DNA of 64,000 nt, from contig NZ_CP085876.1 of the NCBI RefSeq assembly GCF_013284245.2, positions 6,066,001 through 6,130,000 of the forward strand, in the 5' to 3' direction. The position numbers were made by a program, and so were the translations under genes. This stretch comes from Brevibacillus sp. DP1.3A (GTDB taxonomy: Bacteria; Bacillota; Bacilli; Brevibacillales; Brevibacillaceae). The notes below the pieces were generated by a model that ran no database searches, was not told where the DNA came from, and saw only the letters and a program-made list of their open reading frames with translations. This document shows positions 50,617-59,401 of the stretch, one piece after another. Positions within the stretch are counted from its first letter, which is position 1. Every line of letters starts with the position of its first letter.

Positions 50617-52155
50617 TTATTCGTGTTTGCCTTTTTCTACCCAATTGTTTGCCGCTTCTGCTTTCTCTAGCTCGACCTGAAGCCAATAATCCAAATAGGG
50701 ACTGGCATCCGCCCCGGCAGCTGCAGTCAATAGCGCTGTGATTTGGTCCCCATTTGCTTGCTTGTATTGATGATCTCGTACATATTGACGCAACACCTGA
50801 TGCAGTCGTTCGACTCCCCATTGTTCTTTCAAGTTCCACCACATGGCACTAGCTCGCCCATAGACGAGGTCATTGTAGCTCCTCCAGTCTGGGAAAGCCT
50901 CTACGGACGACTTCGCAGTGACTCCTTGGTTCGCATATCCTTCCGCTGCACGTGCTTGGCCTAGCCGCATCTGAATATACGCTTGTGATTGTGCGGGGGA
51001 CTTTTGCTGCAAAAATACCATCGTCGCATAATCCGTCAGTCCCTCATCCAGCCACGCCTCTCGCACCTCGTCGTTTCCGACCAACCCGTAGAACCACTGA
51101 TGTGCCGTTTCGTGCGCTACGACCGCTTCCCCCATGACATCGCTACGGTCAAAATACTCCTGGGCAATAAAAACGAGGCTCGGGTATTCCATCCCACCAA
51201 AGAAGCCGCCTGTTTTGACAACATCGTATTCCTTATACGGATACACCCCGAACTGTTTTCCGTAATAGTCGAGAGACTCCCTAGCAGTCTCATGTATTCG
51301 TTCTACGTTTTGCGGGTCATCACTTTTCTGCACCCACGTACGTACGATGGTTTCCCCGACCTTGCCAGATATGGGCTGGTACGTATCGTCCATGACGACA
51401 AGGGCAAAATCCCGAACGTTCCATGCGTCTACCTCATAGATTTTTAGCCGTTGCGGTCTCGTCTCGGTGATGACAGCCACGCTCTCCAATCCACTCGTAG
51501 CAAGCTGGTACCCCTCTGATAATTGCACACGCAAATGATAATTCGCCACATCCGAGTAAAAAGGATCGCCAATCGCGGAATAAGGATCGAGCCGCCAGCC
51601 TCCTGCATCCTTGACCGCCAGTATCGGTAGCCAGTTGCCCAGCCACATTGCATGATCATGATAAGACATTCGCCCATTGTTATAAGGAACCTCGAGCTGA
51701 AAATTCATATCCACCACCGTCTCAGCAGACGATGTTCTTGCAGGAAGGGGTACTTGTAAAAGCATTTTGGTCTTTCCTGCATACTGTACGCCGACACTTT
51801 TTCCGTTCACCCGTACCTCGCTTATCTTGATACCACCAGGCTCACGCTGTTTGCCCAGCACAACCTCCCAGTTCTCTCCACTGAGAGCAGCATTTGCAGA
51901 AAAAGCATTGGGATATAAATGAAAAAAAGCTTGCTCATCTTGTGGGACAAAACGAGCCGTCAGCATCCCTTTCACCACGTGCTTGTTCATATCGATTTGT
52001 ACGTCGGCCTTGTAAGTGACTGCAGCCTGCCTGTGATTAATCGGCACAATCTCCTGAGCATCTAAGCCAGCCTGCCCTGTCCAAGGACGGACGATCAAGA
52101 ATACAGTCAAAACGACACCTACTGCCACGATGACCACCCAATGCTTCCGCCACAT
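50617..52155 (-). CDS. M1-family zinc metallopeptidase, membrane-anchored
   Basis: The 512-residue protein has one N-terminal membrane helix (about 6-23) and an external catalytic part. The M1 site HETAHQW (His348, Glu349, His352) with Glu371 in WLDEGLTDY is intact, and GGMEYPSLVF corresponds to the GxMEN exopeptidase loop, here altered to GGMEYP. It probably trims peptides outside the cell. It is 19 bases below a paralogue (about half identical by eye), so the two form an operon from tandem duplication. Confidence 0.87.
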   Translation of the reverse strand: MWRKHWVVIVAVGVVLTVFLIVRPWTGQAGLDAQEIVPINHRQAAVTYKADVQIDMNKHVVKGMLTARFVPQDEQAFFHLYPNAFSANAALSGENWEVVLGKQREPGGIKISEVRVNGKSVGVQYAGKTKMLLQVPLPARTSSAETVVDMNFQLEVPYNNGRMSYHDHAMWLGNWLPILAVKDAGGWRLDPYSAIGDPFYSDVANYHLRVQLSEGYQLATSGLESVAVITETRPQRLKIYEVDAWNVRDFALVVMDDTYQPISGKVGETIVRTWVQKSDDPQNVERIHETARESLDYYGKQFGVYPYKEYDVVKTGGFFGGMEYPSLVFIAQEYFDRSDVMGEAVVAHETAHQWFYGLVGNDEVREAWLDEGLTDYATMVFLQQKSPAQSQAYIQMRLGQARAAEGYANQGVTAKSSVEAFPDWRSYNDLVYGRASAMWWNLKEQWGVERLHQVLRQYVRDHQYKQANGDQITALLTAAAGADASPYLDYWLQVELEKAEAANNWVEKGKHE

Positions 52156-52174
52156 CGTGATCCCCTGCTTTCGA

Positions 52175-53671
52175 TTACTTCTTCTGATGCTTGAGACGTT
52201 GCCGCTCCAGCCAAGCTGCTGCCTGTTCCTGCTGGGACATGTCTACTTTCAACCAATAATCCAAGAAAGCACTCGCATCTTCTCCTGCCATCTCAGATAG
52301 AAAAGCTTCCCATTCCTTTCCAGTCACAACCTGATAACGGTACTTCTCGACATACTGCTTCAATACGTCATGTACCCTTTCTTCCCCCCACGCTCCCTGC
52401 AATAGCCACAGCATTGAGGACGGACGGGAATAGACGAGATCGCTATAACTCTGATTATCAGGAAATGCAGACAGTGCTTGCCAAGGACGCTGTTCCTCTG
52501 CCACGTAATATTGAACAGAGGTGCCCTGCTCCAGCCTTCTGCGCACCCGTTCTGCTCCCAACAGCGGATCTTGCTGAGATAAATACGAGAGCGTCACGTA
52601 CTCCGTGAATCCCTCATCCAGCCATGCTTCCTTTACCTGATTATTTCCGAGCAAGCCGTAAAACCACTGGTGTGCCGTCTCATGGACAACCGTGACGATA
52701 CCTGTTTCTTCCCCAGAAAAGAAATGACGTCCGTCAAGAAAGACCAATGCAGGATACTCCATTCCATTAATCGCACCGCCAGTCCTTACCACATCGTATT
52801 CGGTATATGGATAGGCACCCAATTGATCATGAAAATAGGCGAGAGACTTCGCTGCTGCTTCATGAATCTGCTCAGCAGTTGCCGGATCATCTGTTTTCCG
52901 CCACCATGTTCGGACGACTGTTTCACCCACTTTTGTTTCCATTCGCTGATAGGAGGCATCCATAACGACTAGGGCAAAATCCCTCACATTTTCTGCACCT
53001 AGCTGTATCGTCTTTTCTCCCTCACGAGCAGAAACCTGCTTCGCAGCCCTGTCTGGCGCTGTGCTCGCCAATTGATAGTCTTTTGGTAGCGTCACGTTCA
53101 CTTCATAATCTGCGTTCTCACTGTAAAATGGATCACCGACAGGCTCGTATGGATCGAGATGCCAGCCTTCCTTATCGTACACCGCAAGAACCGGTAGCCA
53201 GTTCCCCAGCCAGATCGATTGGTCATCATACGACATCCTGCCATCGTTTCGCGGAAGAGTCATCTCGAACTCCAACACAATCTTTCGTGGGCCCGGCTCT
53301 CCTTCTAGAGGCACTTCGAGGATGTTCAGGTCTTTGGTCTGTTTGCCGACAACTGCTACTCCATCGACCAAGAGCTTTTTATTAGTGTATAAGCCAAGCG
53401 TTGGGCCATTGCCTAAAAGTTCCTCCCATAGCATGCCTTGATGCTCTTCTGTAAATACGTTCGGGTAAAGATGGAGATAGGCACGAGTAGGGTCTTTTGG
53501 CCAAAAGGTAATCGTTACGGTTCCTGCTACTTCTTTCTTGATTGGATCAATTCGCACATCAGCCTGATAGAGTGGTTTACGCGTAAGCGCAGTACCCTCC
53601 TCAGCATTTACAGGCAACATCCACGTCAAAAATAATAAGCTACAACCAACCATTGAGACCCATTTCTTCAC
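52175..53671 (-). CDS. M1-family zinc metallopeptidase, secreted paralogue
   Basis: The 498-residue protein begins at GTG 53671 after AGGGGGAG with a signal peptide ending near PVNAEE. It keeps the same M1 marks as its neighbour: VVHETAHQWFYGLLGNNQVKEAWLDEGFTEY, and NGMEYPALVF in place of GxMEN. N-terminal beta-rich domain repeats the pattern YQADVRIDPIKKEVAGTVTITF. It lies upstream of its duplicate and 59 bases below hisS. Confidence 0.87.
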   Translation of the reverse strand: MKKWVSMVGCSLLFLTWMLPVNAEEGTALTRKPLYQADVRIDPIKKEVAGTVTITFWPKDPTRAYLHLYPNVFTEEHQGMLWEELLGNGPTLGLYTNKKLLVDGVAVVGKQTKDLNILEVPLEGEPGPRKIVLEFEMTLPRNDGRMSYDDQSIWLGNWLPVLAVYDKEGWHLDPYEPVGDPFYSENADYEVNVTLPKDYQLASTAPDRAAKQVSAREGEKTIQLGAENVRDFALVVMDASYQRMETKVGETVVRTWWRKTDDPATAEQIHEAAAKSLAYFHDQLGAYPYTEYDVVRTGGAINGMEYPALVFLDGRHFFSGEETGIVTVVHETAHQWFYGLLGNNQVKEAWLDEGFTEYVTLSYLSQQDPLLGAERVRRRLEQGTSVQYYVAEEQRPWQALSAFPDNQSYSDLVYSRPSSMLWLLQGAWGEERVHDVLKQYVEKYRYQVVTGKEWEAFLSEMAGEDASAFLDYWLKVDMSQQEQAAAWLERQRLKHQKK

Positions 53672-53730
53672 GCCATCTCCCCCTTTTCTCTACTGTACAA
53701 AAAATGGAAGAAAAAGACTATCTTTCCTCT

Positions 53731-55032
53731 TTACCCTGATAGCTTGTCGGACAGCCACTTTTCAACCAACTCCAAAGGAACCGATTGTTCCGTTCCCTCT
53801 CGCATATCTCGAACGACGACCTGCCCACTGTTCACTTCGTTTTCCCCATAAATCAAGGCAAAAGCAAAGCCTTCTTTGTTTGCATAATCGAGTGCTTTTT
53901 TTAGTCGTCTACCTGTCAGCTCCAGCTCGACTCTGATGCCGCTCTCGCGCAAGCGATTGGCCAGTCCAAGACTAGATGCTTCTGTCCCGAGGGGAATGAC
54001 GAGTACATCAGCAGCTTTCTGCTCTTCCGTATTGCGATTTGCCAACGCTGCCAGAATGACATCCAAGCCAAACGAAATCCCTACAGCGGGATACTCTCTT
54101 CCATCATCCAAAAGCCGACCGATAATCTGATCGTAACGTCCCCCACTACCGATACTGGACGTCATACTTCCATCCTGCAAAAAGATCTCATACACAATCC
54201 CTGTGTAGATCCCTAACCCTCTTGCCAAAAATGGCGAGAAACGAAGCTCCCCACCCACACCCGCTCCTTTTACATAGGCAAGCATATCACGCAGCTCCCG
54301 AATCCCTTCCTGAACTAGCTGGGATGTAAAACGCTCTGCCAACAGATCCAGGGTAATCACACCTTCTTGCAGGAAAGACGTAATCGCTAAAACGAGTGGC
54401 TCCTCGACGTTTCGCTCCCGCAAATCATCACGCACTCCGTCCACGCCGATTTTCTCGAGCTTATCCAGCGACAGCATGACATCCCCGGCCCGCTCTACGG
54501 GAACTCCCAGCTCCTGAAGCACCCCAGATAACAGCTTGCGATTGTTGACCTCAATGTACACGTCTAGCCCCAGCCGCTTGAATGCCTCAAACGCCATACT
54601 GAGCAATTCTGCTTCAGCCAGCACCGATGTTGTTCCCACGATATCGACATCGCATTGAATAAATTCGCGCAAACGCCCGGTTTTTACTGGACCGTCCCGA
54701 AATACTTTTCCGATCTCATACCGCTTGAACGGCATCCGCATCTCAGGATTCATGCCCACTACCTTCGTCAACGGTACGGTCAAATCATAGCGCAGCCCAA
54801 GCTCTCTATCTCCTTGATCGCTCAAGCGATACACTTCCTTCAAGATTTCATCCCCGCCGCCGTACTTGGATGCCAGTAATTCGTAGTGCTGCAGCATAGG
54901 CGTCTCCAACGGTTTGCAGCCATATGTCTCGAATACTGCTTCGAGCGTCCGTCGTATCCAGTTTCGTTGCATTTGCTCCTGCGGCATGAAATCTTTTGTG
55001 CCTTTTACCGTTTTTAATACTTCGTTTTCCAT
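53731..55032 (-). CDS. hisS: Histidyl-tRNA synthetase
   Basis: The 433-residue class II synthetase has motif 1 (LETPMLQHYE), motif 2 (RYEIGKVFRDGPVKTGRLREFIQCDVDIVG), histidine motifs (GLGIYTGIVYEIF, SIGSGGRYDQIIG) and an anticodon-binding domain (about 330-433). The REFIQCDVDIVG motif is nearer the archaeal/eukaryotic-like type than the common bacterial QFGVEAIG. It charges tRNA-His; a HisZ-type regulator is unlikely because the GGRYD and active-site Arg segments are intact. ATG 55032 follows AAAGGG. A leader peptide with three His codons and a terminator precede it. Confidence 0.9.
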   Translation of the reverse strand: MENEVLKTVKGTKDFMPQEQMQRNWIRRTLEAVFETYGCKPLETPMLQHYELLASKYGGGDEILKEVYRLSDQGDRELGLRYDLTVPLTKVVGMNPEMRMPFKRYEIGKVFRDGPVKTGRLREFIQCDVDIVGTTSVLAEAELLSMAFEAFKRLGLDVYIEVNNRKLLSGVLQELGVPVERAGDVMLSLDKLEKIGVDGVRDDLRERNVEEPLVLAITSFLQEGVITLDLLAERFTSQLVQEGIRELRDMLAYVKGAGVGGELRFSPFLARGLGIYTGIVYEIFLQDGSMTSSIGSGGRYDQIIGRLLDDGREYPAVGISFGLDVILAALANRNTEEQKAADVLVIPLGTEASSLGLANRLRESGIRVELELTGRRLKKALDYANKEGFAFALIYGENEVNSGQVVVRDMREGTEQSVPLELVEKWLSDKLSG

Positions 55033-55065
55033 GAGTAACACCCTTTCTTTTTTCAGATAGAGAAA

Positions 55066-55107
55066 ACCAAAAAAGCCATGCAAGGCAACTTTCTGCCCGC
55101 ATGGCTT
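55066..55107 (-). terminator. Attenuator terminator in the hisS leader
   Basis: AAGCCATGC (55099-55107, read on minus) pairs with GCATGGCTT (55073-55081), with GGCA/TGCC inside and six T after. An alternative pairing of TGCCTGC (55123-55129) with GCGGGCA (55094-55100) would break this stem. A preceding hairpin pairs 55121-55127 with 55152-55158. Confidence 0.75.
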
Positions 55108-55183
55108 CCTAAATACACCACCGCAGGCACGAAGCACAAGAAGCGCTTGCACCTGCGGAAAAATTTCCGAAGATACAAACGCT

Positions 55184-55228
55184 CTACGTGTGGTGATGCT
55201 GTTGAAGGAACATGTTTAGACCTGTCAT
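55184..55228 (-). CDS. Histidine-rich leader peptide of hisS
   Basis: The frame from ATG 55228 to TAG 55184 encodes MTGLNMFLQQHHHT; an inner ATG at 55213 gives nine residues. Three consecutive His codons near the stop, a following pause hairpin, alternative stems and a terminator reproduce the textbook plan of ribosome-mediated attenuation. When charged tRNA-His is scarce, a stalled ribosome would favour antitermination and raise hisS expression. Ribosome sites are weak (AAGGA or CAGG). Confidence 0.7.
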   Translation of the reverse strand: MTGLNMFLQQHHHT

Positions 55229-55267
55229 GAGAATCGGTCCATCCTTCCATGAAAAAAGATTTTTCCT

Positions 55268-55296
55268 ATCATAGCGCAAAAAAAGCTCCCCGTCCA
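55268..55296 (-). promoter_or_regulatory. Promoter of the hisS leader
   Basis: TATGAT (55268-55273) stands 17 bases from TGGACG (55291-55296). The -35 lies within the terminator of the preceding purine permease gene. The expected RNA start, near 55261, gives a leader of about 230 bases. Confidence 0.5.
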
Positions 55297-55312
55297 GTAG
55301 ACGAAGAGCTTC
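55278..55312 (-). terminator. Terminator of the purine permease gene
   Basis: GAAGCTC-TCGTC and GACGGGGAGC form a stem with TACTG loop, followed by seven T. Confidence 0.85.
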
Positions 55313-55326
55313 ATTCCCAAAAAATT

Positions 55327-56703
55327 CTATTCGCGCAACCAGATGAAGTACGCCAGGAAGACGAAGAACAGCACATACATCGCCGGATGCACTTCGCGAG
55401 CCTTGCCCTTCATTACCTTCATCACCGGATAAACGATGAAGCCCGTCGCAATACCTGTTGCAATACTGTAAGTCAATGGCATCAACAAAATCGTCAGGAA
55501 TGCAGGGAACGCTTCATCCAGGTCATCCCAAGCTACTTTTGCAATGTGAGAAGCCATCAGAACACCGACGATAATGAGTGCTGGTGCCGTAACCGCTGGA
55601 GTCACAATTGCGAGAATCGGCGAGAAGAACAACGCCAACAGGAACATACTCCCTGTGACAACTGCTGTAAATCCGGAGCGTCCGCCTGCCGCTACCCCTG
55701 CTGTCGACTCAACATAAGCCGTAGTGGTAGATGTACCGAGTACCGCACCTGCCATACCTGCAATCGCATCAGAAGCGAGTGCTTTTCCTGGACGTGGCAA
55801 ATTGCCGTCTTCGCGAAGCAATCCCGCTTGGTTTGCTACACCCAAGAGCGTACCCGTCGCATCGAAAAAGTCTACAAACAAGAATGTCAACACAACAATC
55901 AGCATGTTCATGGTGAACAAAGCGGATGGATCACCGAGATATTGGAACGCAGCACCGAATGTAGGAGCAAGGCTCGGTGGTGCAGAAACGACTTGCTCAG
56001 GCAGATTCACCAGTCCGAAAAACATCCCGGTAATCGCCGTAATCAACATTCCGATAAAGATACCTGCATTGATTTTGCGAGAAAGCAGAATGACCGTCAC
56101 GATCAGACCAAACACCGCAAGCAATGCATTTTTCGCTGCCAAAATTGCTTCCGGCTTCATGCCCTCGTGATAGAAGGTCAGATGTCCCAGTGCTACGAAG
56201 GTGGCATCATTTGCTACGATGATACCTGCGTTTTTCAAACCGATAAAGGCAATAAAAAGTCCAATCCCTGCCGAAACCGCGTATTTCAAGCTTTGTGGAA
56301 TCGCTTTGATGATCGCTTCACGAACACCTGTCAGAGACAGAATCAAAAAGATCGTACAAGAAAGGAATACGCCAGCCAAAGCCTGTTGCCAAGGAATTTG
56401 CATCGTCAGAACGACGGTATAAGTGAAAAATGCGTTCAATCCCATCCCCGGAGCTTGACCGATCGGCAAACGTCCGAGAATACCCATTAACAGTGTACCG
56501 AGAGCAGCAGCCAAAGCCGTTGCGGTAAAGACAGCCCCAAATTCAGGATAGTTTGCTTTTAAATCTGGCGGCAGATCAGCACCACTGAGAATGAATGGAT
56601 TGACAGCCAAGATATAAGCCATTGCCAAAAAAGTAGTGATACCTGCGATGATTTCGCGACGGTAATTGGTGCCTAGCTTGTCAAACTCGAAATACTTCCG
56701 CAC
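55327..56703 (-). CDS. Hypoxanthine/guanine permease (NCS2, AzgA/PbuG subfamily)
   Basis: The 458-residue protein has about 12-14 helices and AzgA-type signatures: GITTFLAMAYILAVNP, GQAPGMGLNAFFTY, FVDFFDATGTLLGVANQAGL and GTSTTTAYVESTAGVAAGGRSG. It imports hypoxanthine or guanine with protons. GTG 56703 follows GGGGGG. Its leader carries a purine riboswitch, a terminator and a promoter with a PurR-type box, matching purine repression. Confidence 0.92.
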   Translation of the reverse strand: MRKYFEFDKLGTNYRREIIAGITTFLAMAYILAVNPFILSGADLPPDLKANYPEFGAVFTATALAAALGTLLMGILGRLPIGQAPGMGLNAFFTYTVVLTMQIPWQQALAGVFLSCTIFLILSLTGVREAIIKAIPQSLKYAVSAGIGLFIAFIGLKNAGIIVANDATFVALGHLTFYHEGMKPEAILAAKNALLAVFGLIVTVILLSRKINAGIFIGMLITAITGMFFGLVNLPEQVVSAPPSLAPTFGAAFQYLGDPSALFTMNMLIVVLTFLFVDFFDATGTLLGVANQAGLLREDGNLPRPGKALASDAIAGMAGAVLGTSTTTAYVESTAGVAAGGRSGFTAVVTGSMFLLALFFSPILAIVTPAVTAPALIIVGVLMASHIAKVAWDDLDEAFPAFLTILLMPLTYSIATGIATGFIVYPVMKVMKGKAREVHPAMYVLFFVFLAYFIWLRE

Positions 56704-56810
56704 CTATAAGTCCCCCCATACTAATCTTGTTGCAAAAAACAGATAGACTGTTTTTTGCCGACCGTAAACGGTCACATCTTATTTAATGAAAAACGTCGAG
56801 ACGTTTTTCA

Positions 56811-56850
56811 CAAAAAAAGGCCCGGACGCTCTTATCATGCGCCTGGCCTT
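56811..56850 (-). terminator. Riboswitch-controlled terminator of the purine permease
   Basis: AAGGCCAGGCGC and GCGTCCGGGCCTT form a strong stem around ATGATAAGA, followed by seven T. A second perfect hairpin with GAAAAACGTC arms lies at 56788-56809 and ends in T. Confidence 0.85.
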
Positions 56851-56913
56851 CAAACAAAACACTCCGGGAATAATTCCAAATATAATAACAAAATCAGATC
56901 CCGATGACATTTT

Positions 56914-56982
56914 GTTCGTAGCCAGGTCGTTAACGGCGACCATCTAGAAACTCTCGAGCCATATTCTCAAGAATATACGAAC
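56914..56982 (-). ncRNA. Purine riboswitch aptamer, variant joining regions
   Basis: P1 GTTCGTA/TACGAAC, P2 CTTGAG/CTCGAG with loop AATATGG, and P3 GGTCG/CGACC with loop CCGTTAA give the purine-aptamer fold. The key pyrimidine before P1 is C (guanine-type). J2/3 reads GTTTCTAGAT instead of GTTTCTACC, and J3/1 reads TGGCT instead of GACT, so core positions differ from the consensus seen upstream of guaA. Confidence 0.85.
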
Positions 56983-57010
56983 CTTCCTATATTACCTGCT
57001 CACATTGAGA

Positions 57011-57039
57011 AGTGTATCAGGTGACATAGGGAATGTCAA
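57011..57039 (-). promoter_or_regulatory. Sigma-A promoter of the purine permease gene
   Basis: A perfect TTGACA (57034-57039) and TACACT (57011-57016) with 17-base spacing on the minus strand, about 30 bases before the aptamer. Confidence 0.85.
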
Positions 57040-57043
57040 CGAA

Positions 57044-57055
57044 AATACGAACATT
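57044..57055. promoter_or_regulatory. PurR-type box
   Basis: AATACGAACATT fits the Bacillus PurBox AWWWCGAACWWT at all positions, directly above the -35 of the permease promoter. A second inverted box at the usual 16-17 base spacing was not found. Confidence 0.5.
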
Positions 57056-57137
57056 CATTTTTAGAAAGAGTTTAATATCCGGATATTTACTAAGAAGGGC
57101 TGTGTTATACTTCATAACGAGATGGAGGAGATCCAAA

Positions 57138-57623
57138 ATGAGCTTTATGGATGCTTGGGAACAAATAATAGCGGAGCAGGAGCGAGAACGTGACCGGCTT
57201 CGAGTCAATCGAATCACCGTTCGGGTCGACGATAAGAAAAAGAGCAAGCGCAACGTTCATCAAAAGGAAAAGCTCATCGAATATGGCTTTGTAGAACGTG
57301 ATTTGTATGATGAGAATTTATTTGGGAGGTTTGAACTCTACTTCGCCGATCGCGACGCTCTTCTCCAGCAAGATCGGTTTGGAGATGAAATTGCTTTTGG
57401 TGAGCTTACAGATGAACATGCAGCTGCCACGGCAATCTTCTCCTATTTAGCGGAGCACTATTCTCAGTTTTTAGAGGAAACTCCCTTCGCTATCAGTTAT
57501 AACCCTATTGCAGAAGCTTGGATTATCGAAGGAACTCTTCCTCCTGGATGGCTAGGCGGAGTCATTTATATTGCTCTTGCAAAAGAAAATGGAGAGCTTC
57601 TCATGATGTATGGAACGAGATAA
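57138..57623 (+). CDS. Conserved hypothetical protein
   Basis: I do not recognise the family. The 161-residue protein is soluble: a charged N-terminal helix (MDAWEQIIAEQERERDRLRVNRI), a basic stretch (DDKKKSKRNVHQKEKL), then an acidic alpha/beta part with EHAAATAIFSYLAEHYSQFL. ATG 57138 follows GGAGGAG and is firm; the longer frame upstream runs through the opposite promoter. It is divergent from the purine permease, monocistronic, and convergent with guaA. Confidence 0.7.
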   Translation: MSFMDAWEQIIAEQERERDRLRVNRITVRVDDKKKSKRNVHQKEKLIEYGFVERDLYDENLFGRFELYFADRDALLQQDRFGDEIAFGELTDEHAAATAIFSYLAEHYSQFLEETPFAISYNPIAEAWIIEGTLPPGWLGGVIYIALAKENGELLMMYGTR

Positions 57624-57631
57624 CTGGTCAT

Positions 57632-57684
57632 AAAAAAACTCTCTTTTATTCGCAAATTACGCAAATAAAAGAGAGTCATTTTTT
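57632..57684. terminator. Bidirectional terminator between the hypothetical gene and guaA
   Basis: ACTCTCTTTTATT and AATAAAAGAGAGT form a perfect stem with CGC/GCG in the loop; A and T runs flank both ends. Confidence 0.9.
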
Positions 57685-57688
57685 GTTC

Positions 57689-59227
57689 CTATTCCCACTC
57701 AATTGTTGCTGGTGGTTTGGACGTTACATCATACACAATGCGGTTTACATTGTCTACTTCATTTACGATACGCACAGAGATTTTCTCCAATACATCCCAC
57801 GGAATGCGCGCCCAGTCAGCGGTCATACCATCAATGGACGTTACCGCACGGATCCCTACTGTGTAAGAATACGTACGAACATCTCCCATTACACCTACGG
57901 TCGTCATGTTTGGCAAAGCCGTGAAGTACTGCCAGATTTCCCGATCGAGACCTGCCTTGGCAATCTCCTCACGCAAGATCGCATCGGATTCACGAACGAT
58001 CTTCAGTTTTTCTTCCGTCACTTCACCCAAAACACGAATGCCGAGGCCTGGTCCTGGGAATGGCTGACGCCAAACAATCTCATCTGGCAAGCCCAGTTCT
58101 TTACCCAGTTTGCGTACTTCGTCTTTGAACAAGGTTTTCAATGGTTCAATCAACGTGAACTTCATGTCTTCTGGCAAACCGCCTACGTTGTGGTGCGATT
58201 TGATCGTTTGTGCAGTTGCTGTTCCACTCTCCACGATATCGGTGTACAGCGTACCTTGTGCCAGGAAGTCCATATCTGTCAGCTTCGCAGCCTCTTCATC
58301 GAATACATAAATGAACTCGTTACCGATGATTTTGCGCTTTTGCTCTGGGTCAGATACACCTTTGAGCTTGCTCATGAAACGCTCGCGAGCATCGATCTTG
58401 ATCACTTTCATGGAGAATTTCTCACCGAATGTCTCCATTACTCCTTCTGCTTCCCCTTGGCGCAGAAGACCATGGTCTACGAACATGCACGTCAATTGAT
58501 CGCCAATCGCTCTGTGAATCAGCGCTGCTACTACGGAAGAATCCACACCGCCGCTCAACGCACACAGTACTTGCTTGTTGCCAACTGTTTCACGAATGCG
58601 AACCAGCTCGTCCTCGATGAACGTCGTCATGCTCCAAGTCGCTTCACATCCACAAATGTTGAACAGGAAGTTTCCGATGAACTCAGTACCTTTTTGGGTA
58701 TGAACTACTTCTGGATGGAACTGTACGCCGTACAGCTGGCGCTCAGGGTTGCTGATCGCAGCTACCGGGCAGCTGTCGCTTACCGCATCAATGACAAATC
58801 CGGTTGGGAGCTCCACTACTTTGTCAGAGTGGCTCATCCACACGATTTCGTTCGTATCCCATTTGTCGTACAAGCTGTGTTTTTGCTGCATACGCAATTC
58901 AGCTTTTCCGTACTCACGTTTACCCGCGCGTTCTACTTTTCCGCCCGTCAAATGGCTCATCAACTGCATACCGTAGCAAATACCCAATACAGGCAAGCCC
59001 AGGTCAAAAATCGCAGGGTCTACAGTTGGTGCTCCCTCTTCATACACGCTAGCAGGTCCGCCAGAGAAAATAATCCCTTTTGGATTTATCTCTTTAATCT
59101 TTTCAACAGGTGTATTGAACGGTATCAGTTCACTATAAACACCCAGATCGCGTACACGGCGCGCGATCAACTGATTGTACTGGCCTCCGAAATCGAGTAC
59201 GACGACCATTTCCATTGACTTGTCCAT
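57689..59227 (-). CDS. guaA: GMP synthase (glutamine-hydrolysing)
   Basis: The 512-residue enzyme has an N-terminal class I glutamine amidotransferase (VVLDFGGQYNQLIARRVR, nucleophile in GICYGMQLM, and GVQFHPEV) and a C-terminal synthetase with the PPi loop ALSGGVDSSVVA and the dimerisation domain ending DVTSKPPATIEWE. It makes GMP from XMP, ATP and glutamine. Two adjacent ATGs (59230, 59227) follow GGAGAAGGGGG. A canonical guanine riboswitch controls the leader. Confidence 0.97.
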   Translation of the reverse strand: MDKSMEMVVVLDFGGQYNQLIARRVRDLGVYSELIPFNTPVEKIKEINPKGIIFSGGPASVYEEGAPTVDPAIFDLGLPVLGICYGMQLMSHLTGGKVERAGKREYGKAELRMQQKHSLYDKWDTNEIVWMSHSDKVVELPTGFVIDAVSDSCPVAAISNPERQLYGVQFHPEVVHTQKGTEFIGNFLFNICGCEATWSMTTFIEDELVRIRETVGNKQVLCALSGGVDSSVVAALIHRAIGDQLTCMFVDHGLLRQGEAEGVMETFGEKFSMKVIKIDARERFMSKLKGVSDPEQKRKIIGNEFIYVFDEEAAKLTDMDFLAQGTLYTDIVESGTATAQTIKSHHNVGGLPEDMKFTLIEPLKTLFKDEVRKLGKELGLPDEIVWRQPFPGPGLGIRVLGEVTEEKLKIVRESDAILREEIAKAGLDREIWQYFTALPNMTTVGVMGDVRTYSYTVGIRAVTSIDGMTADWARIPWDVLEKISVRIVNEVDNVNRIVYDVTSKPPATIEWE

Positions 59228-59300
59228 CATATCCCCCTTCTCCTGTAACATACAGGACGTGCAAGTGTCGGCATGCCATGCGAAGTTGTCGCATATTTGC

Positions 59301-59353
59301 AAAAAAGCCGGGACTGCTATCTCCGATAATCAATACGGAGGCAACGTCCCAGC
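59301..59353 (-). terminator. Riboswitch-controlled terminator of guaA
   Basis: GCTGGGACGTTGCC and GTCCCGGC enclose a CTCCG/CGGAG hairpin and are followed by six T. Confidence 0.88.
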
Positions 59354-59401
59354 TTGTGTACACATGTGCGGTTTGCATGTACAAAAATCCGATGTGCTCT
59401 C

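Noticed and set aside
55053..55250. 65-residue frame in the hisS leader
   Set aside because: It overlaps the His leader peptide and the terminator in another frame; its sequence is arginine-rich noise.
55033..55250. T-box riboswitch upstream of hisS
   Set aside because: The conserved T-box sequence and a specifier-loop arrangement were not found; the TGCGGTGGTG stretch only superficially resembles it.
55249..56490. 413-residue plus-strand frame rich in His, Arg and Cys
   Set aside because: It lies antisense to the purine permease; the composition is what a hydrophobic membrane gene gives when read backwards.
57518..59218. 566-residue plus-strand frame
   Set aside because: It is entirely antisense to guaA apart from its start, has no ribosome site or recognisable domain, and reads as a composition effect of the opposite gene.
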